Assembly: GCF_000820515.1 (NCBI RefSeq)
Contig: NZ_JXDG01000003.1
Span: forward strand, 1 to 64,000
Source of the DNA: Pseudomonas batumici
GTDB taxonomy: Bacteria > Pseudomonadota > Gammaproteobacteria > Pseudomonadales > Pseudomonadaceae
Direction of reading: 5' to 3'
Length of the DNA stretch: 64,000 bases
Below are positions 49,646-59,421 of the stretch, one piece after another. Below the pieces are notes generated by a model. That model saw only the letters and a program-made list of their open reading frames with translations, had not been told where the DNA came from and made no database searches. Numbering within the stretch: the first letter of the stretch is position 1; each line of letters begins with the position of its first letter. Position numbers and translations under genes: made by a program.

Positions 49646-49759
49646 TGTAGGAGCAGCCGGTCGACGCTCGATTGCTCGCGATGGACGTCAACGATAACGC
49701 CGGGCACCTGATACCCCGCGGTGTCCTGACTACCATCGCGAGCAAGCTCGCTCCTACAG
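49646..49759. repeat. REPIN-type paired REP element (copy B)
   Basis: The inverted counterpart of 32195-32296, carrying the same inner stem and inward-facing TGTAGGAGC...GCTCCTACA ends. It has an extra segment (about 49655-49672) in the left arm. It sits between the LRR kinase and the yebC-like gene. Confidence 0.85.
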
Positions 49760-49769
49760 GATTACAGGA

Positions 49770-50474
49770 TCAGCCCGCCAGGCCGACAAACATGTCCTGC
49801 ACGTCGTCATGGTTGTCCAGGCCTTCGAGGAAGGCTTCGACTTCTGCCATCTGCTCGTCGCTCAGGCCACTGACCGGGTTCTTCGGCTGGTAGCCCAGCT
49901 TGGCCGACAACACGGTGAAGCCTTGCTCCGGCAGGGCTTTCTGTACCGCATCGAGGTCGGTCGGCTCGGTGAGGAACAGGGTCGCGCCCTCCTCGCCCGG
50001 CTCGAAATCCTGGGCTCCGGCTTCGATGGCGGCCATTTCCGGGTCCGCATCCGGGCTGTCCGGGGTGGCTTCGATCATGCCGACATGGTTGAAGTCCCAG
50101 GACACCGAACCCGACGCACCCAGTTGGCCCTTGCGGAACGCCACACGAATTTCCGCCACGGTGCGGTTGATGTTGTCGGTGACGCATTCAACGATCAGCG
50201 GCACCTGGTGCGGGGCGAAGCCTTCGTAGGTCACGCGGTGATACTGCACGGTTTCGCCCAGTTGTCCCGAGCCTTTCTTGATGGCACGTTCCAGGGTCTC
50301 GCGGGGCATCGAGGCCTTTTTCGCCTGCTCGACCACCAGGCGCAGATGTGCGTTGGTGGCGACGTCCGCACCATTGCGCGCGGCAATGGTGATTTCCTTG
50401 ACCAGCTTGCCGAAGATCTTGCCCTTGGCGTTGGCCGCGGCTTCTTTGTGTTTAACCTTCCACTGTGCGCCCAT
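49770..50474 (-). CDS. YebC/PmpR-family protein (YeeN-like)
   Basis: A 234-residue TACO1/YebC-family protein. Features include the N-terminal [17 protein letters not shown], the conserved [17 protein letters not shown], and [19 protein letters not shown] with [10 protein letters not shown]. The altered start ([12 protein letters not shown] in place of MAGHSKW) marks it as the YeeN-like paralogue rather than the YebC encoded beside ruvC. Family members are described as transcription regulators or translation factors acting on polyproline stretches. Confidence 0.88.
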   Translation of the reverse strand: MGAQWKVKHKEAAANAKGKIFGKLVKEITIAARNGADVATNAHLRLVVEQAKKASMPRETLERAIKKGSGQLGETVQYHRVTYEGFAPHQVPLIVECVTDNINRTVAEIRVAFRKGQLGASGSVSWDFNHVGMIEATPDSPDADPEMAAIEAGAQDFEPGEEGATLFLTEPTDLDAVQKALPEQGFTVLSAKLGYQPKNPVSGLSDEQMAEVEAFLEGLDNHDDVQDMFVGLAG

Positions 50475-50689
50475 TACTCACTCTCTCGATCAGAGGCGTC
50501 GCGACATTTATTGGCCGACGCTTTACCGCCCAGTTTATACGGCCAGAACCCGCCAATCGACCAAAACCTGACGAAGATTACGACTCTACCCTGATGATCG
50601 TAGGCAATTTCCCAAACACACTTTTGCTGTGTCCAGGCGCCCGCGGCTTTTCGTACCCTCTGCCGCAAAATCCGTGGAGAAGAGACGAA

Positions 50690-52519
50690 ATGCCTCAGGA
50701 CAAGGAACGACAGATCTCACTGACCATCGGCCTGCTCCCCGACCCCTTGCCGGTCATCCGCTTCAAGGGCCGCGAAGCCTTGAACGAGCCCTTTCGCTTC
50801 GAGATGGACCTGCTGGGCGACACCGCCCTGGACCTGGAGACACTGCTGCATCGCCCGGCCTTCCTGGGTTTCGGCCCCGGGCAAGGCGGTTGGCATGGAA
50901 TCATCCACGAAATCAGCAGCCGCTACCTGGAGCCAAGGCTATGCCACTACCAAGCGGTGTTGGTGCCCCGTCTGCAAGCCCTGGAGCTTGCCCCCAGGCG
51001 CCGGGTGTTCTGCGACCTGAGCGTGCCGGCGATTCTTCGGCGGCTGCTGGCAGCCCACGGCCTGGACGCCGCCGATTATCGCTTCGAACTCGACCGCGGC
51101 CTGTACCCGAACCGGGCGCTGTGCCTGCAGCAGGATGAAAACGACCTGCAGTTGTTGAACCGGCTCTGCGAGGAAGAAGGCATCCACTATCACTTCGAAC
51201 AGGCACCGCAACGCCATGTCCTGGTGTTCGCCGAAGACCCGCAGAGCTTCCCCGAACGGCCCGGTGTCCTGCCCTGCCACGACAGTGCCCAGGCGCTGGA
51301 GCAGCCCTTTATCAGCCAGCTCTACGAGCGTCACCAGATGCTCGCCAGCCATGACAGTCGACTGCCCGGCCATACCCCGATCTGGCCACCCCAGGCACCC
51401 GCCGACGGGGCCGCCAACCAGGCGAACGCCTACGGCCTGCACAGCGCCAGTCCCACGCCCCGGCAGCGACACGAGCAGCAATGCAGCCAGCGTATCCTCG
51501 AGCGGTTGCGCTGCGAACAACGCCAGATCCAGGGCTACAGCAACCTGGATAGCCTGCGCAGCGGCGACGTCCGGCGTATCGGCGGCCATCCGCGCCAGGC
51601 GCTCAACGATCAATGGCTGATCACCGAGATTCAGCATCTGGGCGAACAGTGCCTGGACAGATGCCCCGTCGACGCCTTCAGTGTCGAGGACGACGACGGC
51701 CTGCACGACGAGTGTTTCAACCCACAAGGCTACAGCAACCATTTCAGGGCCATCCCCTGGTCAACACCGTTTCGCCCCTCCCTGCGGCAGAAACGCCCCC
51801 CCTCCCAGGGGTATCAGATCGGCACCGTCCTGGGTCGCCATGCGGGAATCGCCCGGCCCGATGCCCAGGGACGCCTGCGGGTGCAGTTGCAGAACAGCGT
51901 CCAGGCCGTGGACAGCGCGCCGGGCTGCTGGGTCGCGCCAGGGGTCGCGCAAGGCAAGGCGCCCAGGGTCGGCAGCCGGGTGCTGATCGACTTTGTCGAG
52001 GGCAAGCCCGACCAGCCGCTGATCTGCGGTTTCCTCGCTGACCGGGACGTTTCCCTTGACGAAGGGCCCCCGGTCGATGTGCCGCTCGGCACGCCCACGC
52101 CCTGGGAGGGACAGGATATTCTCCGCGCGCCGGACGACGATCCCGGGGAGTTCTACCTGTATGAACAGCCCCATGAACCACCGTCAGCCTCCAGCCACTG
52201 CCTGTGCGAAAACATCTGGTACATCGTGCGGATGCCCCGGCCCGGGCTCAAGGAACTGGCGCGCCTGAGTCGCGATGACATCCTCCTGGAGGGCAAGAGT
52301 GACAGCCGTGGCGCGGCCCTGCTGGGCCCCGCCGGCAGACGGCGGCTGGCCCTGGAGCTGGCCGCCACGCCGGAACAACTCTGGCTGCTCTACCCCGGGC
52401 AATGCGTGGCCCTGCACGAGTACCTCCAGCAACACTGGAGCCTGCGTCAACGCCAGGCCTTTCTTCAGGACGGACTGGGTGACGCCAGCGTTTCCGGCAC
52501 CAGCCCGAGGAAGGCCTGA
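50690..52519 (+). CDS. vgrG: Orphan type VI secretion spike protein VgrG
   Basis: A 609-residue VgrG. The N-terminal gp27-like region (about 20-330) includes FRFEMDLLG and ENDLQLLNRLCEEEGIHYHFE. An OB-fold/gp5 region follows at about 385-470 (GTVLGRHAGIARPDAQGRLRV, APRVGSRVLIDFVEGKPDQPL). The last roughly 130 residues (YLYEQPHEPPSAS...) are an extension not recognised as a known effector or PAAR adaptor. No other T6SS genes are nearby. The ATG at 50690 has GGAGAAGAG upstream. Its 3' end overlaps the convergent LysR gene by 55 nt. Confidence 0.9.
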   Translation: MPQDKERQISLTIGLLPDPLPVIRFKGREALNEPFRFEMDLLGDTALDLETLLHRPAFLGFGPGQGGWHGIIHEISSRYLEPRLCHYQAVLVPRLQALELAPRRRVFCDLSVPAILRRLLAAHGLDAADYRFELDRGLYPNRALCLQQDENDLQLLNRLCEEEGIHYHFEQAPQRHVLVFAEDPQSFPERPGVLPCHDSAQALEQPFISQLYERHQMLASHDSRLPGHTPIWPPQAPADGAANQANAYGLHSASPTPRQRHEQQCSQRILERLRCEQRQIQGYSNLDSLRSGDVRRIGGHPRQALNDQWLITEIQHLGEQCLDRCPVDAFSVEDDDGLHDECFNPQGYSNHFRAIPWSTPFRPSLRQKRPPSQGYQIGTVLGRHAGIARPDAQGRLRVQLQNSVQAVDSAPGCWVAPGVAQGKAPRVGSRVLIDFVEGKPDQPLICGFLADRDVSLDEGPPVDVPLGTPTPWEGQDILRAPDDDPGEFYLYEQPHEPPSASSHCLCENIWYIVRMPRPGLKELARLSRDDILLEGKSDSRGAALLGPAGRRRLALELAATPEQLWLLYPGQCVALHEYLQQHWSLRQRQAFLQDGLGDASVSGTSPRKA

Positions 52520-53349
52520 ATCAGCCGCAGTTCCTTGCGCCGTTCCAGGCAGCCGAGCAGGTGCCGGTTGACCAGGCCATCGCCGCGGATCGGCAGTGCC
52601 CGTACCCTGGGGTCATGACTGACTTCCAGCGATGACACGATCCCCACCCCCAGCTCCGCCGCCACCGCTTCGGTCACCGCCTCGCGGCTGTCCAGCTCCA
52701 GCAATACCCGAGGACTCACCGCGGCCTGGGCACAGGCCTGGTCGAAGGTTCGCCGGGTGATCGAACCCGGCTCGCGCAGCACCATGATCACCTGGTCCAG
52801 TCGCTCCAGGGCAATCCCCTGCGGTTCGGCCTGCCACGGATGCCCCTGCGGCACCAGCGCACAGATCCGCGACTCGCTCAGGTCTTGCAGGTACAGGCCC
52901 TTGCGCGGCTCGACCTCGGTCAACACCGCCACGTCGGCATGCTCGGACAACAACGCCGCCAGGGTTTCCTGGGCATTGCCCAGCCTCAGGTTGACGGTGA
53001 TCCCCGGATACCGCGCCCTGAGCCGGGCGAGCATCGGCATGACCATATGCGGCCCGTCCGCGGCGATTTCCAGGCGCCCGGTCAACAGTTGTCGATTGGC
53101 TTCGAGCATGGCCTGGGCCTCCTCGGCCAGGCCGAACATCGCCCGGGTAATGGCCGCCAACCGGGTGCCCTCGGCGGTCAGCTCCACGCGCCGCGCCGTG
53201 CGCCTGAGCAAGGTGATCTGGTAATGCTCTTCCAGGGCCTTGATATGCCCGGTCACCGCCGGCTGGCTGATGAACAGCCGGGCCGCGGCGCGGGTAAAGC
53301 TGCCTTCGCGGGCCACGGCATCGAATGCGCGCAGTTGGAACAGGTTCAT
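52465..53349 (-). CDS. LysR-family regulator, probable phnWX control
   Basis: A 294-residue LysR protein with the N-terminal helix-turn-helix LFQLRAFDAVAREGSFTRAA, ARLFISQPAVTGHIKALEE. It is divergent from phnW with about 110 bp between, the classical LysR arrangement, so it probably activates 2-aminoethylphosphonate degradation. The ATG at 53349 gives the canonical LysR N-terminus; upstream in-frame codons are ignored. Its 3' end overlaps vgrG tail to tail. Confidence 0.9.
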   Translation of the reverse strand: MNLFQLRAFDAVAREGSFTRAAARLFISQPAVTGHIKALEEHYQITLLRRTARRVELTAEGTRLAAITRAMFGLAEEAQAMLEANRQLLTGRLEIAADGPHMVMPMLARLRARYPGITVNLRLGNAQETLAALLSEHADVAVLTEVEPRKGLYLQDLSESRICALVPQGHPWQAEPQGIALERLDQVIMVLREPGSITRRTFDQACAQAAVSPRVLLELDSREAVTEAVAAELGVGIVSSLEVSHDPRVRALPIRGDGLVNRHLLGCLERRKELRLIQAFLGLVPETLASPSPS

Positions 53350-53462
53350 AGCTATCGGCCTCACTGATAGCTCGCATAACAACAAACAATTTGATTGATG
53401 ACAAGCCAAACTGCAATTTATGCCCTGTATCCCGTCAACGATCCCTGCCGCGAGAAACCCGC

Positions 53463-54572
53463 ATGCGTACTGCCGCTCCCGTCCTGCTCACCCCGGGCCC
53501 ACTGACCACCTCGGCCCGCACTCGCCAGGCAATGAACCTGGATTGGGGCTCCTGGGATGAGGCTTTCAACCAACTGACGGCCAGCCTGTGCGAGCAACTG
53601 CTGGCAATCGTCAACGGTGCCGACAGCCATCACTGCGTACCCCTGCAAGGCAGCGGCACTTTCGCCGTGGAAGCGGCCATCGGCACCCTGGTGCCACGCA
53701 ACGGCAAAGTGCTGGTGCTGATCAACGGCGCCTACGGCAAGCGTCTGGCGAAGATCTGCGAGGTGCTGGGCCGTTCGTTCAGCACCTTCGAAACCGCCGA
53801 GGACGAGCCCACCAGCGCCGCCGATGTCGAGCGCCTGCTGCGCGCCGACCCGACCGTCAGCCATGTGGCGCTGATCCACTGCGAGACCAGCACCGGCATC
53901 CTCAATCCGCTGGCGGAGATCGCCGAGGTGGTCGCCCGCCACGGCAAACGACTGATCATCGACGCCATGAGCTCGTTCGGCGCCCTGCCCATCGATGCCC
54001 GCCAGGTGCCGTTCGACGCCCTGATCGCCGCTTCCGGCAAATGCCTGGAGGGGGTGCCCGGGATGGGCTTGGTGTTTGCCCGCAAGGAGGCGTTGGCCGC
54101 GGCTGCCGGCAACTCGCATTCGCTGGCGATGGATCTGCACGATCAGCACGCCTATATGGCCAAGACCGGCCAATGGCGTTTCACCCCGCCGACCCACGTG
54201 GTCGCGGCGCTGCACGAAGCGCTGCTGCAGTACCACGAGGAAGGCGGCCTGCCCGCCCGCCTCGGGCGCTATGCCGACAACTGCCAGGTCTTGCTGGAGG
54301 AAATGGCTCGGCTGGGTTTGCGCAGCTTCCTACCGGCGGCGATCCAGGCGCCGATCATCGTCACCTTTCATGCACCGCAAGACCCGCACTACCAGTTCAA
54401 GGCGTTCTACGAACGGGTCAAGGCCAAGGGTTTCATTCTTTATCCGGGCAAGCTGACCCGGGTCGAGACGTTTCGCGTGGGCTGTATCGGCCAGGTCGGG
54501 CGCAGCACGATGCAGGCGGCAGTCGCTGCGATCGCCGAGGCCCTGCGGGAAATGGAAGTGCTGGACATCTAG
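53463..54572 (+). CDS. phnW: 2-aminoethylphosphonate:pyruvate transaminase
   Basis: A 369-residue class V aminotransferase that converts 2-aminoethylphosphonate and pyruvate to phosphonoacetaldehyde and alanine. The PLP lysine is in [14 protein letters not shown]. Family features [27 protein letters not shown] and [13 protein letters not shown] [12 protein letters not shown] are present. It is followed by phnX, with a paired REP element between the two genes. The ATG at 53463 is selected because [13 protein letters not shown] matches the family N-terminus. Confidence 0.95.
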   Translation: MRTAAPVLLTPGPLTTSARTRQAMNLDWGSWDEAFNQLTASLCEQLLAIVNGADSHHCVPLQGSGTFAVEAAIGTLVPRNGKVLVLINGAYGKRLAKICEVLGRSFSTFETAEDEPTSAADVERLLRADPTVSHVALIHCETSTGILNPLAEIAEVVARHGKRLIIDAMSSFGALPIDARQVPFDALIAASGKCLEGVPGMGLVFARKEALAAAAGNSHSLAMDLHDQHAYMAKTGQWRFTPPTHVVAALHEALLQYHEEGGLPARLGRYADNCQVLLEEMARLGLRSFLPAAIQAPIIVTFHAPQDPHYQFKAFYERVKAKGFILYPGKLTRVETFRVGCIGQVGRSTMQAAVAAIAEALREMEVLDI

Positions 54573-54593
54573 ATTTTCAAGACTGAACACGCC

Positions 54594-54680
54594 CCTGTAG
54601 GAGCCGGCTTGCCGGCGATAGCGTCCTGAAGAGCGATGCAGGACGCAAGGCCTCATCGCCAGCAAGCTGGCTCCTACAGG
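54594..54680. repeat. Paired REP element between phnW and phnX
   Basis: Inward-facing ends CCTGTAGGAGCCGGCTTGCC and AGCAAGCTGGCTCCTACAGG surround a short stem (GCGTCCT / AGGACGC). It lies inside a probable operon and could attenuate or stabilise part of the transcript. Confidence 0.85.
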
Positions 54681-54722
54681 TCTGCATTCCAATTTCTATT
54701 ATCGTCTTCAAGGCTGACCCAC

Positions 54723-55550
54723 ATGAACTACCGCAACCCCACTCAACTGCAAGCCGCCATCCTCGACTGGGCCGGCACCGTCGTCGATTTCGGTTCGTTC
54801 GCACCGACCCAGATCTTCGTCGAGGCCTTCGCCGAATTCGACGTGGCGGTCTCCATCGAAGAAGCCCGAGGCCCCATGGGCATGGGTAAGTGGGAGCATA
54901 TCCGCACGCTGTGCGACCAACCGGCGATCAGCGAGCGCTACCGCAAGGTGTTCGGCCGCACCCCGAGCGATGACGACGTCACGGCCATCTACGAGCGCTT
55001 CATGCCCCTGCAGATCGAGAAGATCGCCGAACATTCGGCCCTGATTCCCGGCGCCCTCGACACCATCGCCACACTGCGCCGGCAGGGGCTGAAGATCGGT
55101 TCGTGCTCGGGCTATCCGGCGCGGGTCATGGAGAAGGTCGTGGCACTGGCCGCCGGCAACGGCTATGTCGCCGACCACGTGGTCGCCACCGACGAGGTGC
55201 CCAACGGTCGCCCCTGGCCGGCCCAGGCCCTGGCCAACGTGATCGCGCTGGGCATCGACGATGTCGCCGCCTGCGTCAAGGTCGACGACACCGTGCCGGG
55301 CATCCTCGAAGGCCGCCGGGCCGGCATGTGGACCGTCGCCCTGGTGTGCTCCGGCAATGCGCTGGGGCTGACCTACGAGCAATACCGCGCCCTCGACCGG
55401 GCGACCCTGGACAGCGAGCGCCAGCGTATCCATGAGCTGTTTGCCGGCTCCCGCCCCCACTACCTGATCGACACCCTCAACGATCTACCGGAGGTGATCG
55501 CCGATATCAACAAGCGCCTGGCGAAGGGGGAAATGCCCCAGGGCAACTGA
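54723..55550 (+). CDS. phnX: Phosphonoacetaldehyde hydrolase
   Basis: A 275-residue HAD-superfamily enzyme cleaving the C-P bond of phosphonoacetaldehyde to acetaldehyde and phosphate. The nucleophilic aspartate is in [13 protein letters not shown], the Schiff-base lysine in [11 protein letters not shown], and the acidic metal site in [16 protein letters not shown]. With phnW it gives a complete two-step pathway. The ATG at 54723 begins at the usual family start. Confidence 0.95.
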   Translation: MNYRNPTQLQAAILDWAGTVVDFGSFAPTQIFVEAFAEFDVAVSIEEARGPMGMGKWEHIRTLCDQPAISERYRKVFGRTPSDDDVTAIYERFMPLQIEKIAEHSALIPGALDTIATLRRQGLKIGSCSGYPARVMEKVVALAAGNGYVADHVVATDEVPNGRPWPAQALANVIALGIDDVAACVKVDDTVPGILEGRRAGMWTVALVCSGNALGLTYEQYRALDRATLDSERQRIHELFAGSRPHYLIDTLNDLPEVIADINKRLAKGEMPQGN

Positions 55551-55577
55551 TACCGGAGACCTGCCGGAGCCGGGGTG

Positions 55578-56681
55578 TCAGAGCTTGATGATATTGCCCT
55601 GGGCCGGCGGCACCTGCCCGTGATAGAGCCGTGAGATCAGCTGCTCTGCCGCCTCGAAGCCCTCGCCGACGACCACTTCCAGCAATGGCGTCGGCCCTTC
55701 GCTCACCGTCTGGTAGAAACGCTGCAGGCCCTCGCCGATATAGCGGCTCACCCGTTCCGGCCCCCATTCGGCGTTACGCTTGCGGATCTGGATCGGCGCG
55801 AAGAAGAACACCGGCTGCGGCCCTTCGATCGCCGTGAGCTGCGCCTCGTCCGTGGTTTGCGCGGAGCCGGCGAAGCAGCTGTAGACCAATTGCCCGCCCA
55901 AGCGCCGATGCACCCGATCACGCAGCGCCAGGTCACCGGAAAAATCCACATACAGCGTCGGACGATCCGTTTCCAGCATCTCCAGCTCATCGTAGGCCAG
56001 GGTCTGTTCATAACAGCCCAGACCGGCGACAAACGCCCGGTTGGTCGAGGACGTCAGGGCGACTCGCGCCAGCTCGGGCCGGCCCTCCAGGCAGACCGCC
56101 GTACCAAAGGCCGTTTTGCTCGACGCGCTGGAAAACACCAGGCGCGTGGCCCCGAAGAACCGGTTGTCCTGAAGGAAGTCCGCGAGCATCGCCGAGGTCA
56201 GGAACAAGGGCTTGAGCAGGATCTGCAGATCCTCGGTGTCCGGGCTGTAGTAAGGATCCCAACTGCACCGGGTGTACTGGTTATAGGCCGAGGTCAGGTC
56301 CTTGCGGTGCTCAACACCGTCATAAAAGCCCCGCTCGGTGACCCGCTCAGGCTTCATCCAGAGATGGCTGGCAATCGGAAAATAACCGTAGAAACGCTCC
56401 CCCACGGCCACCCCGTCCACATTCGACACCAGCACATCGGCAAAACCCCATGCTGGCATATGGCCCCAATCCGTCTGCCCGGTAGGAAAAAAGCCCCAGT
56501 AGTTCATGGAATCGCCATAGGCGGCGTAGGTGATGTTGTTGGTGGTCAGGGCGCAGCGTTCAACCTTGAGGATCGCCTCGCCCGGCCCCGCTACCAGTGG
56601 GCGTTGCTGCACTTCGATCCGGCTCTGGTCGAGGCCGTTCTTGCGGGTGATCAGTCGTGTTACCGTGCTGGCACTTGGCAT
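55578..56681 (-). CDS. DUF2855-family protein, MDR-like fold
   Basis: A 367-residue protein of the DUF2855 family, distantly like medium-chain dehydrogenases (GPGEAILKVERCALTTNNITYA; VGERFYGYFPIASHLWMKPE). The Rossmann glycine motif is replaced by LVFSSASSKTAFGTA, so cofactor use is uncertain. The ATG at 56681 has AGGAG 7 nt upstream. It is divergent from a TetR-type regulator with only about 50 bp between them. The substrate is unknown. Confidence 0.83.
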   Translation of the reverse strand: MPSASTVTRLITRKNGLDQSRIEVQQRPLVAGPGEAILKVERCALTTNNITYAAYGDSMNYWGFFPTGQTDWGHMPAWGFADVLVSNVDGVAVGERFYGYFPIASHLWMKPERVTERGFYDGVEHRKDLTSAYNQYTRCSWDPYYSPDTEDLQILLKPLFLTSAMLADFLQDNRFFGATRLVFSSASSKTAFGTAVCLEGRPELARVALTSSTNRAFVAGLGCYEQTLAYDELEMLETDRPTLYVDFSGDLALRDRVHRRLGGQLVYSCFAGSAQTTDEAQLTAIEGPQPVFFFAPIQIRKRNAEWGPERVSRYIGEGLQRFYQTVSEGPTPLLEVVVGEGFEAAEQLISRLYHGQVPPAQGNIIKL

Positions 56682-56734
56682 AATCAGACTCCTCTCTGCG
56701 ACGATTGCGGGTGGAACCAGCTTAATGGCAGACC

Positions 56735-57397
56735 ATGAAGAACGGGTTCGGAAACGCCGGCAAGCCGGCCGCACACAGCCTCAAGCCCCGCGCCAAGCCG
56801 CTCAAGCGGCCCAGCCAGGCCCGGGCGATTTTCACCGTCGAGGCCATTTACCAAGCCTTTGTTCGGATTTGGCAGCGCAGCGGCTGGTCCGCACTGACCA
56901 CCCGTGCGGTGGCCCTGGAAGCCGGTGTGGCCATCGGCACGCTGTACGATTACTTCCCGAGCAAGGCCGCGTTGCTGTCCGGTTATGTGCGCCATAGCGT
57001 CGAGCGCTTGCTGCACCAGCTCGATGAACAGGTGATCCGGGCCGAGGGCCTTGCCTGGCAGGCGCGCCTCGAACGGTTGGTACAACTCAGTGGTCATCCG
57101 GCAGGCCCGGACCAGCCGTTGTTCGACTACCCGCTGCTGATGCTCGAACACCAGATCGCCGAACCCAAGCACCACCAGCGGGTATTCCAGGAGTTGTCGC
57201 AGAAATGGCGGGACGCCTTCGATGCCTGCACGGACCTGGCCTCCCGACCTTCGAATGAAGCGATCGAGGCCTGGCTGGTGCTGGTATGGGGTGGCCGTCG
57301 TTACTGCATCACCGCGCAATTATCGGCGGTGCAAATCGAGGCCTGGCTGCGGGAAACCCAGGGGTTGACCCGTCAGCGCCTGGAAAACCCACCCTAA
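56735..57397 (+). CDS. TetR-family regulator
   Basis: A 220-residue regulator. A basic N-terminal extension (KPAAHSLKPRAKPLKRPSQA) precedes the helix-turn-helix TTRAVALEAGVAIGTLYDYF. The ligand domain is divergent, as usual. It probably represses the adjacent DUF2855 gene, with an operator in the short shared region. The next gene is convergent, 3 bp away. Confidence 0.87.
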   Translation: MKNGFGNAGKPAAHSLKPRAKPLKRPSQARAIFTVEAIYQAFVRIWQRSGWSALTTRAVALEAGVAIGTLYDYFPSKAALLSGYVRHSVERLLHQLDEQVIRAEGLAWQARLERLVQLSGHPAGPDQPLFDYPLLMLEHQIAEPKHHQRVFQELSQKWRDAFDACTDLASRPSNEAIEAWLVLVWGGRRYCITAQLSAVQIEAWLRETQGLTRQRLENPP

Positions 57398-57400
57398 ATC

Positions 57401-57961
57401 TCACGCCTTCTTGTAGCGCTCGACCCATTGCCCATAGGCATTGATAAATTTTTGCAGGAACGGCCGGACCGACTCCGACGGTTGCCCCGCCTCGTCGAAC
57501 GCACTGCCCGCGCCGCCCAGGTAAGCCTCCGGCTGTTGCATGCACGGCACGTCGAGGAACACCAGGGACTGGCGCAGATGGTGATTGGCACCGAACCCGC
57601 CAACCGCGCCCGGCGAGGCACTGATCACTGCCCCCGGCTTGCCGCTCCAGACACTTTTGCCATACGGCCGCGAACCGACGTCGATGGCATTCTTCAGGAC
57701 CCCGGGCACCGAGCGGTTGTATTCCGGGGTGACGAACAGCACCGCATCGGTGGCCCTGACCTGATCGCGAAAGGTCGTGAAGGCGACCGGCGGCTCGCCT
57801 GCATCGAGGTCCTCACTGTAAAGTGGCAAATTGCCAATCTCGACGATCGTAAGCTTCAGGTTCGCCGGAGCGAGCGCGGTCAGGGCCAGTGCCACCTTGC
57901 GGTTGATCGATTGTTTTCTCAGGCTGCCGACCAGGACAGCGACCGTGTAGACGTTGCTCAT
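57401..57961 (-). CDS. NADPH-dependent FMN reductase
   Basis: A 186-residue flavodoxin-fold reductase. The FMN phosphate loop is LVGSLRKQSINRKVA, the flavin contact TPEYNRSVPGVLKNAIDV, and the GAVGGFGANHHLRQ segment is typical of ChrR/azoreductase/quinone reductase-type enzymes. It may reduce quinones, chromate or azo compounds. The ATG at 57961 has GGAGTTCTC upstream. No partner gene is adjacent. Confidence 0.9.
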   Translation of the reverse strand: MSNVYTVAVLVGSLRKQSINRKVALALTALAPANLKLTIVEIGNLPLYSEDLDAGEPPVAFTTFRDQVRATDAVLFVTPEYNRSVPGVLKNAIDVGSRPYGKSVWSGKPGAVISASPGAVGGFGANHHLRQSLVFLDVPCMQQPEAYLGGAGSAFDEAGQPSESVRPFLQKFINAYGQWVERYKKA

Positions 57962-58178
57962 GAGAACTCCCGACTTTCTGGGCAAAGGAACACTAGTTAT
58001 AGATGATCGGCCGCCACTGCCCCGGCGATTTTGCCCGTCAGCACAGCGCCTTCCCCCCTCGTCCCCCCTGAATCCGCGGAGTGGCGGGACTATTTTTTCC
58101 CCGGCGCAAAACTTCCCCCGCCAAACCACGGTCTACTGAACCGTCAATCAAGTGTTCATTTCCAGAGGTTCTAAACAG

Positions 58179-58418
58179 ATGGCCGCAGTACTCGTCGGAC
58201 AATTCCATGCAAGGGATGCGGAAGGTCGCGTTTATTCCGTGCATGAATTCCAGGAATCCACGCCTTGCGCCGAAGGCCTGGCCGGCACGGAGCCCGTCAC
58301 CACCTACAAACTGGCCATTGGCGATCGCGTCAACAAACTCGACGACAATTCATTCCTGCTGGTGCAAACCGGCGTCACCCTCACCCGTGAACCGGCGACC
58401 TCGAGCGCGCCTTCCTGA
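58179..58418 (+). CDS. Small hypothetical protein
   Basis: A 79-residue soluble protein (MAAVLVGQFHARDAEGRVYS...). It has a mixed beta pattern with no cysteine pair or catalytic motif. AGAGG lies upstream of the ATG at 58179. It stands alone between divergent and codirectional genes. Small proteins of this kind are common in pseudomonads; family not recognised. Confidence 0.65.
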   Translation: MAAVLVGQFHARDAEGRVYSVHEFQESTPCAEGLAGTEPVTTYKLAIGDRVNKLDDNSFLLVQTGVTLTREPATSSAPS

Positions 58419-58518
58419 TCCGGGACAACGGACACAGGCAGCCACCTGAAGTCATGCGCGCCGACTTGGGTTAGGATCAGTCCACTGACCTCCTCCCGGC
58501 TGGACACGGACTTCAAGC

Positions 58519-59409
58519 ATGCGTTTACGCCATATCGAAGTAATCCAGGCCCTCCTGCAGACCGGCAACCTCGGCGCCGCCGCCGAGTTGCTGCAACTGC
58601 CAACGGCCACCGTCAGCGCGACGCTGCAAGACGCCGAGCAGCAGCTGGGGTTCCTGCTGTTCGCCAGCGTGCGCGGCCGGATGCAGGCGACCCGTGAAAC
58701 CCGCGAACTGCAACCCCTGCTGCACCGCCTGTATGCGGAAATGGAACCGCTACGGCGACTGGCCAGCAGCCTGCGCCAGCATCAGGATCCCGCGTTGCGG
58801 GTGGTCTGCACCCCGACCCTGGCCCAACAGCTGTTGCCCCAGAGCCTGGCGGCCTTGCGCCGACGCTTTCGCGAAACCCCCTGCACCCTCGCCAGCCAGC
58901 ACACCCGCGAGATCGTCCGCGGCTTGTTGCTGCGGGAGGTCGAGCTGGGCCTGAGCCTGCACAACCCCGATCACCCGCAGATCCACGCCCAGGCCCTGGC
59001 CGAGGGCAAGCTGCAATTACTCGCGCCGCACGGCTGGCTGCAACCCCGGCAGAAATACATCGCCCTGCAGGAGCTGGCCGGACAATCCATGGTCGGCCTG
59101 GAGGAGCAGGACACCCTGAGCCTGATGCTCGATGGCAAGCTGCAGGCCCTGCGGCCGGCGCCACTGGTGCAGACCCGGGTGCAGACCTACCAGATGATGC
59201 GCAGCATGGTGGAAGCCGGCGAGGGGCTGGCGATTGTCGATCCGTTCACGGCCGTCGGGGCCAGGGCCGGCGGGCTGGATGTCTGCCCGTTGTCGCCGGC
59301 CATCGGCGTCACCCTGTACGCCTTGACGCTCAAAGATCGCGAGCCGAGCGCCGCGCTGAAGGCCCTGCTGGAAATCGTCGGCGAAAAAGCCGTGGCGATG
59401 CTGCTCTGA
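58519..59409 (+). CDS. LysR-family regulator
   Basis: A 296-residue LysR protein. The helix-turn-helix starts MRLRHIEVIQALLQTGNLGA, AAELLQLPTATVSATLQDAE. The C-terminal effector domain contains HTREIVRGLLLREVELGLS and GEGLAIVDPF. The initial RHIEV and the overall pattern suggest the GbpR/MetR-like side of the family, but no target can be named: the downstream gene is convergent and the upstream gene unknown. Confidence 0.88.
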   Translation: MRLRHIEVIQALLQTGNLGAAAELLQLPTATVSATLQDAEQQLGFLLFASVRGRMQATRETRELQPLLHRLYAEMEPLRRLASSLRQHQDPALRVVCTPTLAQQLLPQSLAALRRRFRETPCTLASQHTREIVRGLLLREVELGLSLHNPDHPQIHAQALAEGKLQLLAPHGWLQPRQKYIALQELAGQSMVGLEEQDTLSLMLDGKLQALRPAPLVQTRVQTYQMMRSMVEAGEGLAIVDPFTAVGARAGGLDVCPLSPAIGVTLYALTLKDREPSAALKALLEIVGEKAVAMLL

Positions 59410-59421
59410 CCCGACCGCGCC

